64,000 bases of DNA, taken from assembly GCF_004349085.1 (NCBI RefSeq), contig NZ_SMFM01000001.1, forward strand, positions 434,001 to 498,000. The letters are read 5' to 3'. Below the pieces are notes generated by a model. The model saw nothing but the letters and a program-made list of their open reading frames with translations, searched no databases and was not told the DNA's origin. This DNA is from Flavobacterium caseinilyticum (GTDB taxonomy: Bacteria; Bacteroidota; Bacteroidia; Flavobacteriales; Flavobacteriaceae). Both the position numbers and the translations under genes were made by a program. Of the stretch, positions 1 through 8,295 are shown in pieces. The first letter of the stretch is position 1, and every line of letters starts with the position of its first letter.

Positions 1-1906
1 AGATGGTTTTATTTTGTAATTCTTTCAAAAATGAAAAACCATCCATAACTGGCATTTGTATATCAGTAATGATGAAGTCGAAAGCGTTGTTTTTTATCCA
101 AGAAAGCGCATCCTGTGCCTTGTCAAAATGGAAAACAAGATACTGCTGCTGGCGCAATACTTCTGTGGTCAACTGCAATAAACTTTGATCGTCATCAATA
201 ATAATAGCGGTGTATTTCTTTTTTGAGATTTCGATTCCTGTTTCATCACGAGATAATTGCGTATCAAATAGTAACGGAATTTGGATTTCAAAAATACTTC
301 CTGTTCCCAGTTTACTTTTCAAATGCAATTCACCGCCTAAAATACCGACCATTTTTTTAGAAATCGTAAGACCCAAACCTGTTCCACCATATTTTTTTTC
401 TATTTTTTCATCGGCTTGTGTAAATTCTTCGAAAATTAATTGTTGGTTCTTTTCTGCAATTCCAATACCGGAATCTTCTATTAATATAATAATTGTATTG
501 GTTTCTGAATGAACTTTAGCTTCAATTTTTATAAATCCTTCTTCGGTAAATTTGAAAGCATTCCCTATGATATTAGACAATATTTGTCTTAAGCGAAACG
601 GATCACCAATTATTTTTTGGTGTAGTTTATGATCAATTTCAGTGACGAGTTGTATCGGTTTTTGAATGTAAACAGATTGAATACTGTTGCTTACTTCGGT
701 GATGATATCGGGTAAAGAGAACGCAAATTTTTCAATAGAAATTTTCCCGGCTTCGATTTGTGTGAAGTCCAATAAGTCCTGAACCAGTTTTGAAATATAA
801 TCGGAGGAACCTTTAATATTCTTGGTAAAATGCAATTGTTTGGTGTTTAAATCTGAATTACCAAGCAGTTCAGTATACCCAATAATAGTACTTAATGGAG
901 TCTTTAAATCATGGCTTACCGTTGAAATAAGTTGCTCTCTGCTGGTAAGTAATTTTTTAGCCTTAAGATTTGCAGCTTCCAATTGTTTCTTATACGATTG
1001 TGTCTTAGAAAAATCATTCAATATTAAAATCAGAAAAAATAATGTCAACAGTAACCCAATTATTGCTGCTGTAGTAACAATTTGATTGGTTTTTTTTAAA
1101 GATTTTTCTCTTCCTAAATAGCTTTTGGTGGTGTTAAGAATAATTTCCCGTTCTATAATTCCTAGAACTTTTCTCAATTGGTCCGCGATTGAAAGTTCGT
1201 TTTGAAGCAATTTATTTTCCTCAAGGCTCAATAGTTTTTTCTTATTCGCAGTCTCTTTTTGTACTTCATTCAGCAACATTTTTGAAACTGATAAAATAGA
1301 ATCAGATGCCTTTTTGCTTAACGTGTTGGTGCTGTCATCAGGGATATTTTGATTGAGATAGGCAACATATTTCTTGAGTACATTACGCTCATAGTCGCCC
1401 ATCATTGCAGGGTTTTTTACAAAATCTTCTAATTGAAGTTTCCGCATCGAAGATTCCATTTTTGTCAGATCGGAGATGGCATTACTGACTGCAATTTCAT
1501 CTTCGGTTTTGTTTTTTATAGCTTTTAATTGCTGAATGTTCTGGATTTTTTTGGATAATAAAACCTGTACACTGTCCAATAATGTGATTTGATATGGAGT
1601 AGAAACCGCCGCTTTCAAGGAATCAATGTCAACTTTCAGCGCTGTAGTCTTTGCAACATAATTTTTGAAATCTTTCTCGGATTCCGACTGAATAGCGATT
1701 CTGGCCAGACTTTCTGTTTTGTATAAATCTGATAAGACATTGCTGACTTTCAAAATGGAGCCGTTTTTTTCTATAAAACTTCTTTCAGTTGGAGAAAAAC
1801 TCTTGTTTTCAGAATATAGAAACCAGCCGATGCTTCCAAAAAGCAGCACTAAAACTAGGTAACTGATGAAAACTTTTATTGGAATGTAGCTTTTTTTATT
1901 GTCCAT
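1..1906 (-). CDS. Hybrid sensor histidine kinase with receiver domain (3' end beyond window)
   Basis: Membrane-bound hybrid histidine kinase, read from an ATG at 1904-1906 and cut by the window edge after about 635 residues. A first membrane helix (about residues 10-28) is followed by a roughly 240-residue helical sensor region and a second membrane helix (about 274-293). The kinase core shows the H-box TVSHDLKTPLSTIIGY (His near 332), an N-box NIIGNAFKFTEEG, and G-boxes EDSGIGIA and GGTGLGL. A receiver domain begins IIDDDQSLL and carries the phospho-acceptor Asp in FIITDIQMPVMDGF (about 610). Such proteins autophosphorylate and pass phosphate to their own receiver. The signal is unknown because the sensor region matches nothing I recognise. 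The missing part should be the end of the receiver and perhaps an Hpt or output domain. Confidence 0.9.
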   Translation of the reverse strand, partial: MDNKKSYIPIKVFISYLVLVLLFGSIGWFLYSENKSFSPTERSFIEKNGSILKVSNVLSDLYKTESLARIAIQSESEKDFKNYVAKTTALKVDIDSLKAAVSTPYQITLLDSVQVLLSKKIQNIQQLKAIKNKTEDEIAVSNAISDLTKMESSMRKLQLEDFVKNPAMMGDYERNVLKKYVAYLNQNIPDDSTNTLSKKASDSILSVSKMLLNEVQKETANKKKLLSLEENKLLQNELSIADQLRKVLGIIEREIILNTTKSYLGREKSLKKTNQIVTTAAIIGLLLTLFFLILILNDFSKTQSYKKQLEAANLKAKKLLTSREQLISTVSHDLKTPLSTIIGYTELLGNSDLNTKQLHFTKNIKGSSDYISKLVQDLLDFTQIEAGKISIEKFAFSLPDIITEVSNSIQSVYIQKPIQLVTEIDHKLHQKIIGDPFRLRQILSNIIGNAFKFTEEGFIKIEAKVHSETNTIIILIEDSGIGIAEKNQQLIFEEFTQADEKIEKKYGGTGLGLTISKKMVGILGGELHLKSKLGTGSIFEIQIPLLFDTQLSRDETGIEISKKKYTAIIIDDDQSLLQLTTEVLRQQQYLVFHFDKAQDALSWIKNNAFDFIITDIQMPVMDGFSFLKELQNKTI

Positions 1907-1970
1907 TTTTCAAAGATAAAAATTAGAAAAGGCTTTAAAGTTAAGATATTCCAAATATTTTGTCAGTAAC

Positions 1971-1999
1971 AAAAAAACCTCACCGGTGAGTGAGGTTTG
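1971..1999 (-). terminator. Intrinsic terminator of the S9 peptidase gene
   Basis: A 9-bp stem (AAACCTCAC with GTGAGGTTT) and a 6-base loop, followed on the minus strand by a T-run (A-run 1971-1977 on plus). It lies just after the stop codon of the peptidase gene. Confidence 0.75.
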
Positions 2000-2020
2000 G
2001 TTTTTTTTAAAAGTTCTAAA

Positions 2021-3922
2021 TTACAAGGTTTCTTTCAGCCATCTGAAAAATTCACCTTGCCAAACCTGAGCATTTTGCGGTTTCAGCACCCAATGATTTT
2101 CTTCAGGAAAGTACAGGAATCTGCTTTTTATACCACGCAATTGTGCTGCTTGAAAAGCTTCTTGACCTTGTCCTATTGGTACACGAAAATCTTTTCCGCC
2201 TTGAATAATTAAAATAGGTTTGTTCCATTTTTCCACCAAAGTCATTGGGTTGAATGTCGTGTACGTTTTTTGAGCTACAGCATTATCTTTCTCCCAATAC
2301 GCACCACCAAAATCCCAGTTGCTAAAGAAAACTTCCTCAGTAGTTCCAAACATGCTTTGGGTATTAAAAACGCCATCGTGGGCAATGAACGTTTTGAATC
2401 GGTTGTTGTGAATTCCCGCTAAATAGAAAACGGAATATCCGCCGTAACTGGCACCAACGCATCCTAAACGATTTGCATCAACATATTTTTCCTTCGCTAC
2501 ATCATCAATCGCTGAGAGGTAATCGTCAATCACTTGTCCGCCCCAGTCTTTGCTGATTTGCTCATTCCATTCTACACCGTGACCCGGCATTCCGCGTCGG
2601 TTTGGAGCCACAACAATATACCCGTTAGCAGCCATCAACTGTAAATTCCATCGGTAGGAATAAAATTGTGTCAATGCAGATTGTGGTCCACCTTGACAAT
2701 ATAAAAGCGTTGGGTATTTTTTTGTGGCATCAAAATTAGGCGGAAGAACAACCCAAACTAACATTTTTTTGCCGTCCGTCGTCGTTACATATCTTCTTTC
2801 GGTTTTGCTCAACGCTAAAGAATTATAGATTGCCGAATTGACATTCGAAAGTTGTTTCCATGTGTTTTTCTTTAAATTATAAGAAAAAATTTCCGCCGCA
2901 TGATTCATATCGGTTCTCGTTACGATAATGTTATCACCGGAAAAACCAACTAAATCATTGACATCAAATTCTCCAGTCGTGATTTGGCGAACAGTGATTG
3001 CTATTTTGGTCAGACCTGGAAAATTAACTTCAAACAATTGTTTGGTTCCGTCTATCGGCGCCACAAAATAGATTTTTTTCCCGTCAGGACTCCAAATGAA
3101 ATGGTCAACTGTTCCGTCCCAATTTGCCGTTAAGTTCATTTTCATTCCTTTGAAACTCACGATAAGGTCATTTTTATCGGCTTCATAACCGTCACGTTTC
3201 ATTTGCAACCAAGTCAAATTTCCGGTTGGAGAAAATTGTGGAGCCGTATCATATCCTAGATTTTCTTCGGTTCTATTGCTAGTTTTTCCAGTTTCCAGAT
3301 TGTATTCGAAAATATTGGTGTTGGTAGAAACAGCATAATCGGTTCCTGCTTTTTTCTTGCTAACGTACAAGACGCTTTTGCTGTCTGGCGACCAAATGTA
3401 ATCTTCGTCTCCACCAAAAGGTTTTTGTGGACTGTCGAAATTTTCGCCTTTAAGAATGTCAATTCCCGTTGCGCCTTCTTTGTTTTCTTTGTAAAAAACA
3501 TGATTGTATTTGCCTTCGTTCCAAGTGTCCCAATGGCGGTAATTCAAGCCGTCGTAGATTTGAACGTCTGATTTTTCCAGTTCCGGATAAAAATCTTTTC
3601 CGTGAACTTTTTCGATTTTTACTTCTTCATTGTACACAATATATTTCCCGTCTGGAGAAACATTTTTATCTTTTAATAATTCTTTAGTATCTTTTACTTC
3701 AGTTGGATTTCCTCCGTTTACGGGTAAAATGTAGAATTTTGAGTCGGATTTGTTTTCTTTCACCGAAGGAGTGGTCACTTTATAAACTACATTTTTCCCA
3801 TCTTTGGAAATGCCTAAAGGAGTTACTCTTCCTAGTTTCCAGAGCAGTTCCGGAGTCATTACATTTTGTGCCATTGCAGTTAAACTCATCATTAATAAGG
3901 GTATAAACAGTATTTTTTTCAT
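2021..3922 (-). CDS. Secreted S9 family prolyl oligopeptidase-like peptidase
   Basis: A 633-residue exported serine peptidase of the dipeptidyl/acylaminoacyl peptidase type. A signal peptide (about residues 1-19, ending AMAQ) precedes a beta-propeller with repeated SPDGK-like blades (ISPDGKYIVYN, WSPDSKSVLYVS, WSPDGKKIYFVA). The C-terminal alpha/beta hydrolase has the nucleophile motif GASYGGY (Ser near 493), an Asp in GGKDFRVP (near 577) and a His in EENHWV (near 610). The triad is therefore complete. The family removes dipeptides or acyl-amino acids from peptides in the periplasm, which fits a peptide-feeding lifestyle. The gene is monocistronic with its own terminator. Exact substrate specificity cannot be read from the sequence. 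Confidence 0.92.
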   Translation of the reverse strand: MKKILFIPLLMMSLTAMAQNVMTPELLWKLGRVTPLGISKDGKNVVYKVTTPSVKENKSDSKFYILPVNGGNPTEVKDTKELLKDKNVSPDGKYIVYNEEVKIEKVHGKDFYPELEKSDVQIYDGLNYRHWDTWNEGKYNHVFYKENKEGATGIDILKGENFDSPQKPFGGDEDYIWSPDSKSVLYVSKKKAGTDYAVSTNTNIFEYNLETGKTSNRTEENLGYDTAPQFSPTGNLTWLQMKRDGYEADKNDLIVSFKGMKMNLTANWDGTVDHFIWSPDGKKIYFVAPIDGTKQLFEVNFPGLTKIAITVRQITTGEFDVNDLVGFSGDNIIVTRTDMNHAAEIFSYNLKKNTWKQLSNVNSAIYNSLALSKTERRYVTTTDGKKMLVWVVLPPNFDATKKYPTLLYCQGGPQSALTQFYSYRWNLQLMAANGYIVVAPNRRGMPGHGVEWNEQISKDWGGQVIDDYLSAIDDVAKEKYVDANRLGCVGASYGGYSVFYLAGIHNNRFKTFIAHDGVFNTQSMFGTTEEVFFSNWDFGGAYWEKDNAVAQKTYTTFNPMTLVEKWNKPILIIQGGKDFRVPIGQGQEAFQAAQLRGIKSRFLYFPEENHWVLKPQNAQVWQGEFFRWLKETL

Positions 3923-3997
3923 TGTGATTATTGATTTTTTCGAATGCTAAAATTAGCCAATTTAAATTGATGTTTTTTCGTTTTTAACACTTGCTTT

Positions 3998-4103
3998 TAG
4001 CCCCGATAAAAGTGGAAATCCTTTCTAGTCCTAAACTTGTTTCAAGATCTTGAAACAAGTTTAGGACTAGAAAGATTGCAACGGATAGCGGGATTAGCTC
4101 CTG
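3998..4103. repeat. Intergenic repeat element A (hairpin family, copy 1)
   Basis: First of three related intergenic elements (the others are at 7540-7627 and 19799-19874). All share one end reading TAGCCCCGAT and then ATCCTTT, and another end reading AGCGGGA followed by TAGCTCCTG. Between the ends lies a hairpin whose sequence differs in each copy. In this copy the core is a perfect 54-bp palindrome at 4021-4074 with no loop. Most of the gap between the peptidase and the oxidoreductase gene consists of this element. Confidence 0.75.
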
Positions 4104-4158
4104 AAATAAATCCATAATAAATCCAAAAAATTATTATTTTTATAAAAAATATTTAGAT

Positions 4159-5271
4159 ATGGATTTGAGCTATTGGGAAGTAAAAAATTGGTTTACTGAT
4201 GTCGATTATACCATAGTAGGAAGCGGTATTGTGGGCTTGCATGCTGCATTGCGCTTGAGCGAAAGATTCCCGGAAAGCAAAATTCTAGTCTTGGAAAAAG
4301 GAATGCTGCCGCAAGGTGCGAGTACTAAAAATGCCGGTTTTGCATGTTTTGGTAGCCTTTCAGAAATCATTGACGATTTAAAATCCCACTCGGAGGAAGA
4401 AGTGATTCAACTGGTGCAAAAACGGTGGAAAGGTTTGCAATTGCTGCGAAAAAGACTCAGTGATGAAACGATAGATTTCAAACCATATGGGGGTTATGAG
4501 TTGTTTTTAAAAGATGATGAAAGTTTTTATAGTGAGTGTGTTGGAAAATTACCGTTTATCAATGAAATTTTAAGACCACTTTTTAAAGCGGATGTTTTTG
4601 CCAAGGAAGTTGACCGATTTGGGTTCGGTGGTATACAGGAATATTTAGTTTTTAATCCTTTTGAGGCACAGATTGATACCGGAAATATGATGCAGGCGTT
4701 GTTGAAAGAAGCGGTATCTAAAAATATTTTAATTTTAAACCAACAAACTGTGACCTCATATTTCGACAAAGGAGATGGAGTAGAAGTGGCACTTGGTGAA
4801 TTTAGTTTCAATACCAAAAAAATACTGTTTGCTACGAACGGTTTTGCAAACGCAATTACAAATGGTGCTGTTAAGCCTGCCAGAGCGCAAGTTTTAATTA
4901 CAGAACCTATTAAAAATTTAGATATAAAAGGAACTTTTCACCTAGATAGAGGGTATTATTATTTTAGGAATATTGGCGACCGAATACTACTGGGCGGTGG
5001 AAGAAACCTGGATTTTGATGCGGAAAATACGACCGAATTTGGACAAACAGAAATTGTACAAAATAAATTGGAACAACTATTAAAAGAAGTAATTTTGCCT
5101 CAGCAAGATTTCCAAATTGCACACCGCTGGAGCGGAATCATGGGCATTGGCAACAGCAAAAATCCAATTGTTTCGCAACTGTCTGACAATGTTTATTGTG
5201 GAGTACGATTGGGCGGAATGGGAGTGGCAATAGGCAGTTTAATTGGAACAGAATTAGCAGATTTAGTATAA
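4159..5271 (+). CDS. FAD-dependent oxidoreductase, DAO family
   Basis: A 370-residue flavoprotein of the glycine/D-amino acid oxidase (DAO) fold. The N-terminal dinucleotide-binding motif is TIVGSGIVGLHAALRL (about residues 18-33), followed by an acidic strand end (LVLEKG) that contacts the FAD ribose. The family's C-terminal FAD-contact segment is visible as GVRLGGMGVAIGS. There is no signal peptide, so it should be cytosolic. The substrate is not readable; amino-acid or amine oxidation is the family norm. Its stop codon overlaps the next start (TAATG at 5269-5273), so it is translationally coupled to the transglycosylase gene. Confidence 0.85.
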   Translation: MDLSYWEVKNWFTDVDYTIVGSGIVGLHAALRLSERFPESKILVLEKGMLPQGASTKNAGFACFGSLSEIIDDLKSHSEEEVIQLVQKRWKGLQLLRKRLSDETIDFKPYGGYELFLKDDESFYSECVGKLPFINEILRPLFKADVFAKEVDRFGFGGIQEYLVFNPFEAQIDTGNMMQALLKEAVSKNILILNQQTVTSYFDKGDGVEVALGEFSFNTKKILFATNGFANAITNGAVKPARAQVLITEPIKNLDIKGTFHLDRGYYYFRNIGDRILLGGGRNLDFDAENTTEFGQTEIVQNKLEQLLKEVILPQQDFQIAHRWSGIMGIGNSKNPIVSQLSDNVYCGVRLGGMGVAIGSLIGTELADLV

Positions 5272-6017
5272 TGGCAACAAAAATAACACCAAGAAAATCA
5301 AGACAACCCGTTAAAAAACAATCAAGGTCTTTTATGAGTAAATTATCCCGTTTTTTATTAAAAATCATTTTATGGTTCTTCGGACTCTCTCTATTTTTTG
5401 TGATATTTTTTAAATTTGTACCGGTTCCGTTTACACCATTAATGGTGATTCGCGCGATTGAAAACAAAGCTGCAGGTAAAGAAGTTTTTTTCAGCCACGA
5501 CTGGGAACCAATTGAAAATATATCGATGAATCTTCAAAAAGCGGTAATCGCCAGTGAAGATGGAACGTTCCTGAAACACAATGGTTTTGATTTTGTCGCC
5601 ATGCAAAAAGCGTATAAAAGCAATGAAAGAGGTCGAAGAATAAAAGGCGGAAGCACCATATCACAACAAACGGCCAAGAATGTATTTCTTTGGCAAGGCC
5701 GAAGTTATTTGAGAAAAGGACTTGAAGCCTATTTTACTGTCCTGATTGAACTCATTTGGGGAAAGGAACGCATCATGGAAGTGTACTTGAATAGTATCGA
5801 AATGGGGAATGGTGTTTATGGAGCGCAGGCAGCCGCAGAACATTGGTATCGAAAAGGAGCTTCCAGTCTCACGCCGATGCAAGCTGCAGGAATTGCAGCA
5901 ATTTTACCCAATCCTAGAAAATATTCGGCGACCAGTTCTTCCTCTTATATCAACAGACGAAAAGCTAAAATTGTGCGTATAATGCGAACTGTTGGTAAAA
6001 TAGATTATTCGAAATAG
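5271..6017 (+). CDS. mtgA: Monofunctional biosynthetic peptidoglycan transglycosylase
   Basis: A 248-residue GT51 enzyme that polymerises lipid II into glycan strands without a transpeptidase domain. The start is the ATG at 5271, which overlaps the upstream stop codon. An in-frame upstream ATG at 5196 lies inside the previous gene and is unlikely to be used. A basic N-terminus is followed by one membrane anchor (about residues 22-50). The catalytic Glu motif is ASEDGTFLKHNGFD, and the second signature is KGGSTISQQTAKN. Length and motifs match MtgA. A strong terminator follows at 6053-6092. Confidence 0.93.
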   Translation: MATKITPRKSRQPVKKQSRSFMSKLSRFLLKIILWFFGLSLFFVIFFKFVPVPFTPLMVIRAIENKAAGKEVFFSHDWEPIENISMNLQKAVIASEDGTFLKHNGFDFVAMQKAYKSNERGRRIKGGSTISQQTAKNVFLWQGRSYLRKGLEAYFTVLIELIWGKERIMEVYLNSIEMGNGVYGAQAAAEHWYRKGASSLTPMQAAGIAAILPNPRKYSATSSSSYINRRKAKIVRIMRTVGKIDYSK

Positions 6018-6052
6018 TATTTCTTTGATTCTAAATGTCAATTGTAAAATAA

Positions 6053-6092
6053 AAAAACCGTAAAATCTTAATTAAAAGATTTTACGGTTTTT
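6053..6092 (+). terminator. Intrinsic terminator after mtgA
   Basis: A 17-bp perfect stem (left arm 6053-6069, right arm 6076-6092) with a 6-base loop and flanking A and T runs. It can act in both directions and so may also end the GIY-YIG transcript from the other strand. Confidence 0.85.
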
Positions 6093-6097
6093 GTTTG

Positions 6098-6152
6098 TGG
6101 AGAATACGATATTCGAACCGGTCACCTTCCCGAACGCTTTCGGGACACTCTA
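6098..6152 (-). pseudogene. tRNA-Ala-like 3' half remnant with replaced anticodon arm
   Basis: Read on the minus strand this matches the 3' part of the intact tRNA-Ala at 6453-6529: the TAGAGTG, GGTGACCGGTTCGAAT and TATTCTCCA blocks are kept. The anticodon arm is replaced by a hairpin, CCCGAAAGCGTTCGGG. There is no 5' half here. Its TAG supplies the stop codon of the GIY-YIG gene (6150-6152). Confidence 0.7.
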
Positions 6153-6404
6153 TTCAGATGATTCTTTTGATATTAAATATTCAATATATTTTCTACTTTT
6201 CTTCTTTTTGATTTCCATTTCTCTTTGTACTGCCAATGAGCGTGAATCAAAACTTTCAAAATAAACCATTATCCAATCTTTAGCCACTTTTGTGTAAGCA
6301 CTTCTGCTATTTAAATGGTCATTAAGTCTATTTTCAATATTTTCACAGGAACCAGTGTAATATTTGTCTAAAGTATTAGAGAAAATGATATACGTATAAA
6401 ACAT
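6150..6404 (-). CDS. GIY-YIG domain nuclease, single-domain
   Basis: An 84-residue protein consisting only of a GIY-YIG nuclease domain of the small URI/UPF0213 type. The signature strands are FYTYII and KYYTGS, with the conserved Arg and His in ENRLNDHL. Homologues are structure-specific nucleases or parts of homing endonucleases. Context is the main point: the gene lies between an intact tRNA-Ala and a tRNA-Ala 3' remnant, and its stop codon is formed by the remnant. This suggests that it moves together with, or inserts into, tRNA sequence. The ATG at 6404 follows the tRNA terminator directly. Confidence 0.85.
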   Translation of the reverse strand: MFYTYIIFSNTLDKYYTGSCENIENRLNDHLNSRSAYTKVAKDWIMVYFESFDSRSLAVQREMEIKKKKSRKYIEYLISKESSE

Positions 6405-6414
6405 AGGCTTTAAA

Positions 6415-6444
6415 ATAAAAAAGCCTCACATTGCTGTAAGGCTT
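6415..6444 (-). terminator. Terminator of tRNA-Ala
   Basis: A hairpin with AAGCCT and AGGCTT arms (6421-6444), followed on the minus strand by a T-run. It separates the tRNA from the GIY-YIG start codon only about 10 bases further on. Confidence 0.65.
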
Positions 6445-6452
6445 GATTTTAC

Positions 6453-6529
6453 TGGTGGAGAATACCGGATTCGAACCGGTCACCTCTTGCCTGCCAGGCA
6501 AGCACTCTAGCCAAATGAGCTAATCCCCC
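6453..6529 (-). tRNA. tRNA-Ala (anticodon GGC), CCA encoded
   Basis: The minus strand folds into a complete cloverleaf. The acceptor GGGGGAT pairs with ATTCTCC (two G-U pairs). There is a D-arm from GCTC, an anticodon stem CTTGC/GCAAG with loop CTGGCAG (anticodon GGC after U33), and a T-arm CCGGTTCGAATCCGG. The 3' CCA is encoded (6453-6455). Anticodon GGC reads GCC, alanine. Confidence 0.9.
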
Positions 6530-6551
6530 AATATCATTTTATAAGTAACTA

Positions 6552-6617
6552 AGAACTTCGAACCAATCACCTTCTCGAAAGCTTTCGGGATACTCTAGCC
6601 AAATGAGCTAATCCCCC
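6552..6617 (-). pseudogene. Degenerate tRNA-Ala copy (5' half plus decayed 3' half)
   Basis: On the minus strand the first 26 bases (from 6617) are identical to the 5' half of the intact tRNA-Ala. The anticodon arm is then replaced by a CCCGAAAGCTTTCG hairpin, and the T-arm and acceptor have decayed so that the acceptor no longer pairs. It lies directly upstream of the intact tRNA and should be non-functional. Confidence 0.7.
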
Positions 6618-6742
6618 AAACGTGTTCGCAAATATAACATATAAATTTTCCAAAAAGCAAATTTCAAAATACAAATCTATTCTATTTCAAAAAAAGTTAA
6701 ATCCTCCTTTACTTTTTTTAACTTTACATCAAAATCACCACT

Positions 6743-7510
6743 ATGCCATCAGAAAACCCAATAGGTTCGCTCGTTACAACTATCGAAAATAAAATTGCAA
6801 CCGTTACATTTGGTCATCCTTCAAGTAATTCTTTTCCTAGAAAATTGTTAGACCGACTCACAACTGAGATTAATAATTTAAGTGCCAATCCAACTGTTTC
6901 GGTGATCGTTATTCAAAGTGAAGGCTCGGGTGCTTTTTGTGCCGGCGCATCTTTTGATGAACTTTTGGCCGTTTCGGATGAAGCCGCAGGAGCCCATTTT
7001 TTCTCGGGTTTTGCACATTTAATCAACGCCATGCGTTCGTGCTCCAAGCTTATTGTGGGTCGCATTCACGGAAAAGCAGTTGGCGGCGGCGTAGGAATTG
7101 CTTCTGCCTGTGATTATACATTAGCGACAAATAACGCATCAATAAAACTTTCAGAATTGGCTATTGGGATAGGTCCATTTGTGATAGAACCCGCAGTTTC
7201 TAAGAAAATCGGAAAGACCGCTATGGCCGAAATGACTTTAGCAGCTCACGAATGGAAAACAGCTGATTGGGCCGCAGCCAAAGGATTGTACGCCAATACT
7301 TTCGAAACCGTCGAAGAATTGGATGCCGCAATAGCTGATTTCAGCGCTAAGTTATCCAGTTATAATCCCGAAGCTTTACTGGAGATGAAAAAGGTTTTGT
7401 GGGAAGGAACACAACATTGGGACACATTGCTGTTGGAACGTGCCGCAATTTCGGGCAAATTGGTGCTGTCCGATTTTACCAGAAAAGCGTTGTCTCAATT
7501 CAAAAAGTAA
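6743..7510 (+). CDS. Enoyl-CoA hydratase/isomerase family protein
   Basis: A 255-residue crotonase-fold enzyme. The two oxyanion-hole segments are present as FCAGASFDELL (about residues 63-73) and GKAVGGGVGIASACDYTLA (about 108-126). A conserved acidic residue follows in KLSELAIGIGPF. Crotonases hydrate or isomerise acyl-CoA thioesters, in fatty-acid or branched-chain amino-acid breakdown. The exact substrate cannot be assigned, and no beta-oxidation partners are adjacent. The ATG at 6743 is the first start and fits the family N-terminus. Confidence 0.87.
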   Translation: MPSENPIGSLVTTIENKIATVTFGHPSSNSFPRKLLDRLTTEINNLSANPTVSVIVIQSEGSGAFCAGASFDELLAVSDEAAGAHFFSGFAHLINAMRSCSKLIVGRIHGKAVGGGVGIASACDYTLATNNASIKLSELAIGIGPFVIEPAVSKKIGKTAMAEMTLAAHEWKTADWAAAKGLYANTFETVEELDAAIADFSAKLSSYNPEALLEMKKVLWEGTQHWDTLLLERAAISGKLVLSDFTRKALSQFKK

Positions 7511-7539
7511 TTTTTTCAGGATTTATTCTGAATTTATTT

Positions 7540-7627
7540 CAGGAGCTATTTCCTGCTGTTCACTATATCTTTTTATAAGGTGAAGAAAAATCACCTTATA
7601 AAAAGGATGCCGTTTCCATCAGGGCTA
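7540..7627. repeat. Intergenic repeat element B (hairpin family, copy 2)
   Basis: Same conserved ends as 3998-4103 in the opposite orientation: AGGAGCTATTTCCTGCTG at the left and ATCAGGGCTA at the right. The variable core is a hairpin with arms CTTTTTATAAGGTGA and TCACCTTATAAAAAG. It lies in the gap between the enoyl-CoA hydratase and queD genes. Confidence 0.75.
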
Positions 7628-7800
7628 GAACTCCGCGTAATCCAAATTATTTTTTTTACCATTATGAAATTAAGGTTCATTCAGACCTTAACTTAATTTT
7701 TCTTAATGGTTTAATTATTACATTTTTTGCGCTTCCTCAGTTGTTAATCCCTGAAAATCGTTTGTCCCAAATTTACATCCCATTTCTCATATCAATTTGC

Positions 7801-7808
7801 TAAATTTG
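7801..7808 (+). promoter_or_regulatory. Candidate -7 promoter element of queD
   Basis: TAAATTTG matches the Bacteroidota -7 consensus TAnnTTTG and lies 18 bases before the queD ATG. I see no clear -33 TTG at the right distance, so confidence is moderate. Confidence 0.5.
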
Positions 7809-7826
7809 CATCAAAATTATACTCCG

Positions 7827-8291
7827 ATGAGCAATATCAGAATTACAAAACAATTTAGTTTCGAAACCGGACACGCCTTATATGGCTATGACGGGAAATG
7901 TAAAAATGTTCACGGACATAGTTATAAATTGTCAGTAACGGTAATTGGAACTCCAATTACGGATCGTTCCAATGTGAAATTCGGAATGGTAATTGACTTC
8001 ACGGATTTAAAGCATATTGTAAAAGAAGAAATTGTAGATCAATTTGACCATGCGACCGTTTTCAACGGAACAACGCCGCATATCGAATTGGCAAATGAAT
8101 TAATATCTCGTGGACACCACGTTATATTGGTAGACTACCAACCAACGAGTGAAAATATGGTAGTAGATTTTTCGCAAAGAATCATCAACAGATTACCGCA
8201 AGGAATCACTCTTTTTTCTCTAAAATTACAGGAAACCGAATCTTCTTTTGCAGAATGGTTTGCCAGTGATAACATGAAATCCATACTGTAA
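7827..8291 (+). CDS. queD: 6-carboxytetrahydropterin synthase (QueD/PTPS family)
   Basis: A 154-residue member of the 6-pyruvoyl-tetrahydropterin synthase family, which converts dihydroneopterin triphosphate to 6-carboxytetrahydropterin in queuosine (7-deazaguanine) synthesis. Zinc-ligand histidines are visible in FETGHALYGY and NVHGHSY, the catalytic Cys in DGKCKN, and a further His in QFDHATVF. I chose the ATG at 7827 (MSNIRITKQF). The in-frame ATG at 7797 would add ten residues that start before the promoter element. lpxH begins 4 bases after the stop, so the two are probably co-transcribed. Confidence 0.9.
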   Translation: MSNIRITKQFSFETGHALYGYDGKCKNVHGHSYKLSVTVIGTPITDRSNVKFGMVIDFTDLKHIVKEEIVDQFDHATVFNGTTPHIELANELISRGHHVILVDYQPTSENMVVDFSQRIINRLPQGITLFSLKLQETESSFAEWFASDNMKSIL

Positions 8292-8295
8292 CTTC

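Noticed and set aside
5196..5271. Upstream ATG extension of mtgA
   Set aside because: It lies inside the oxidoreductase gene and adds 25 non-family residues; the overlapping TAATG at 5269 is the natural coupled start.
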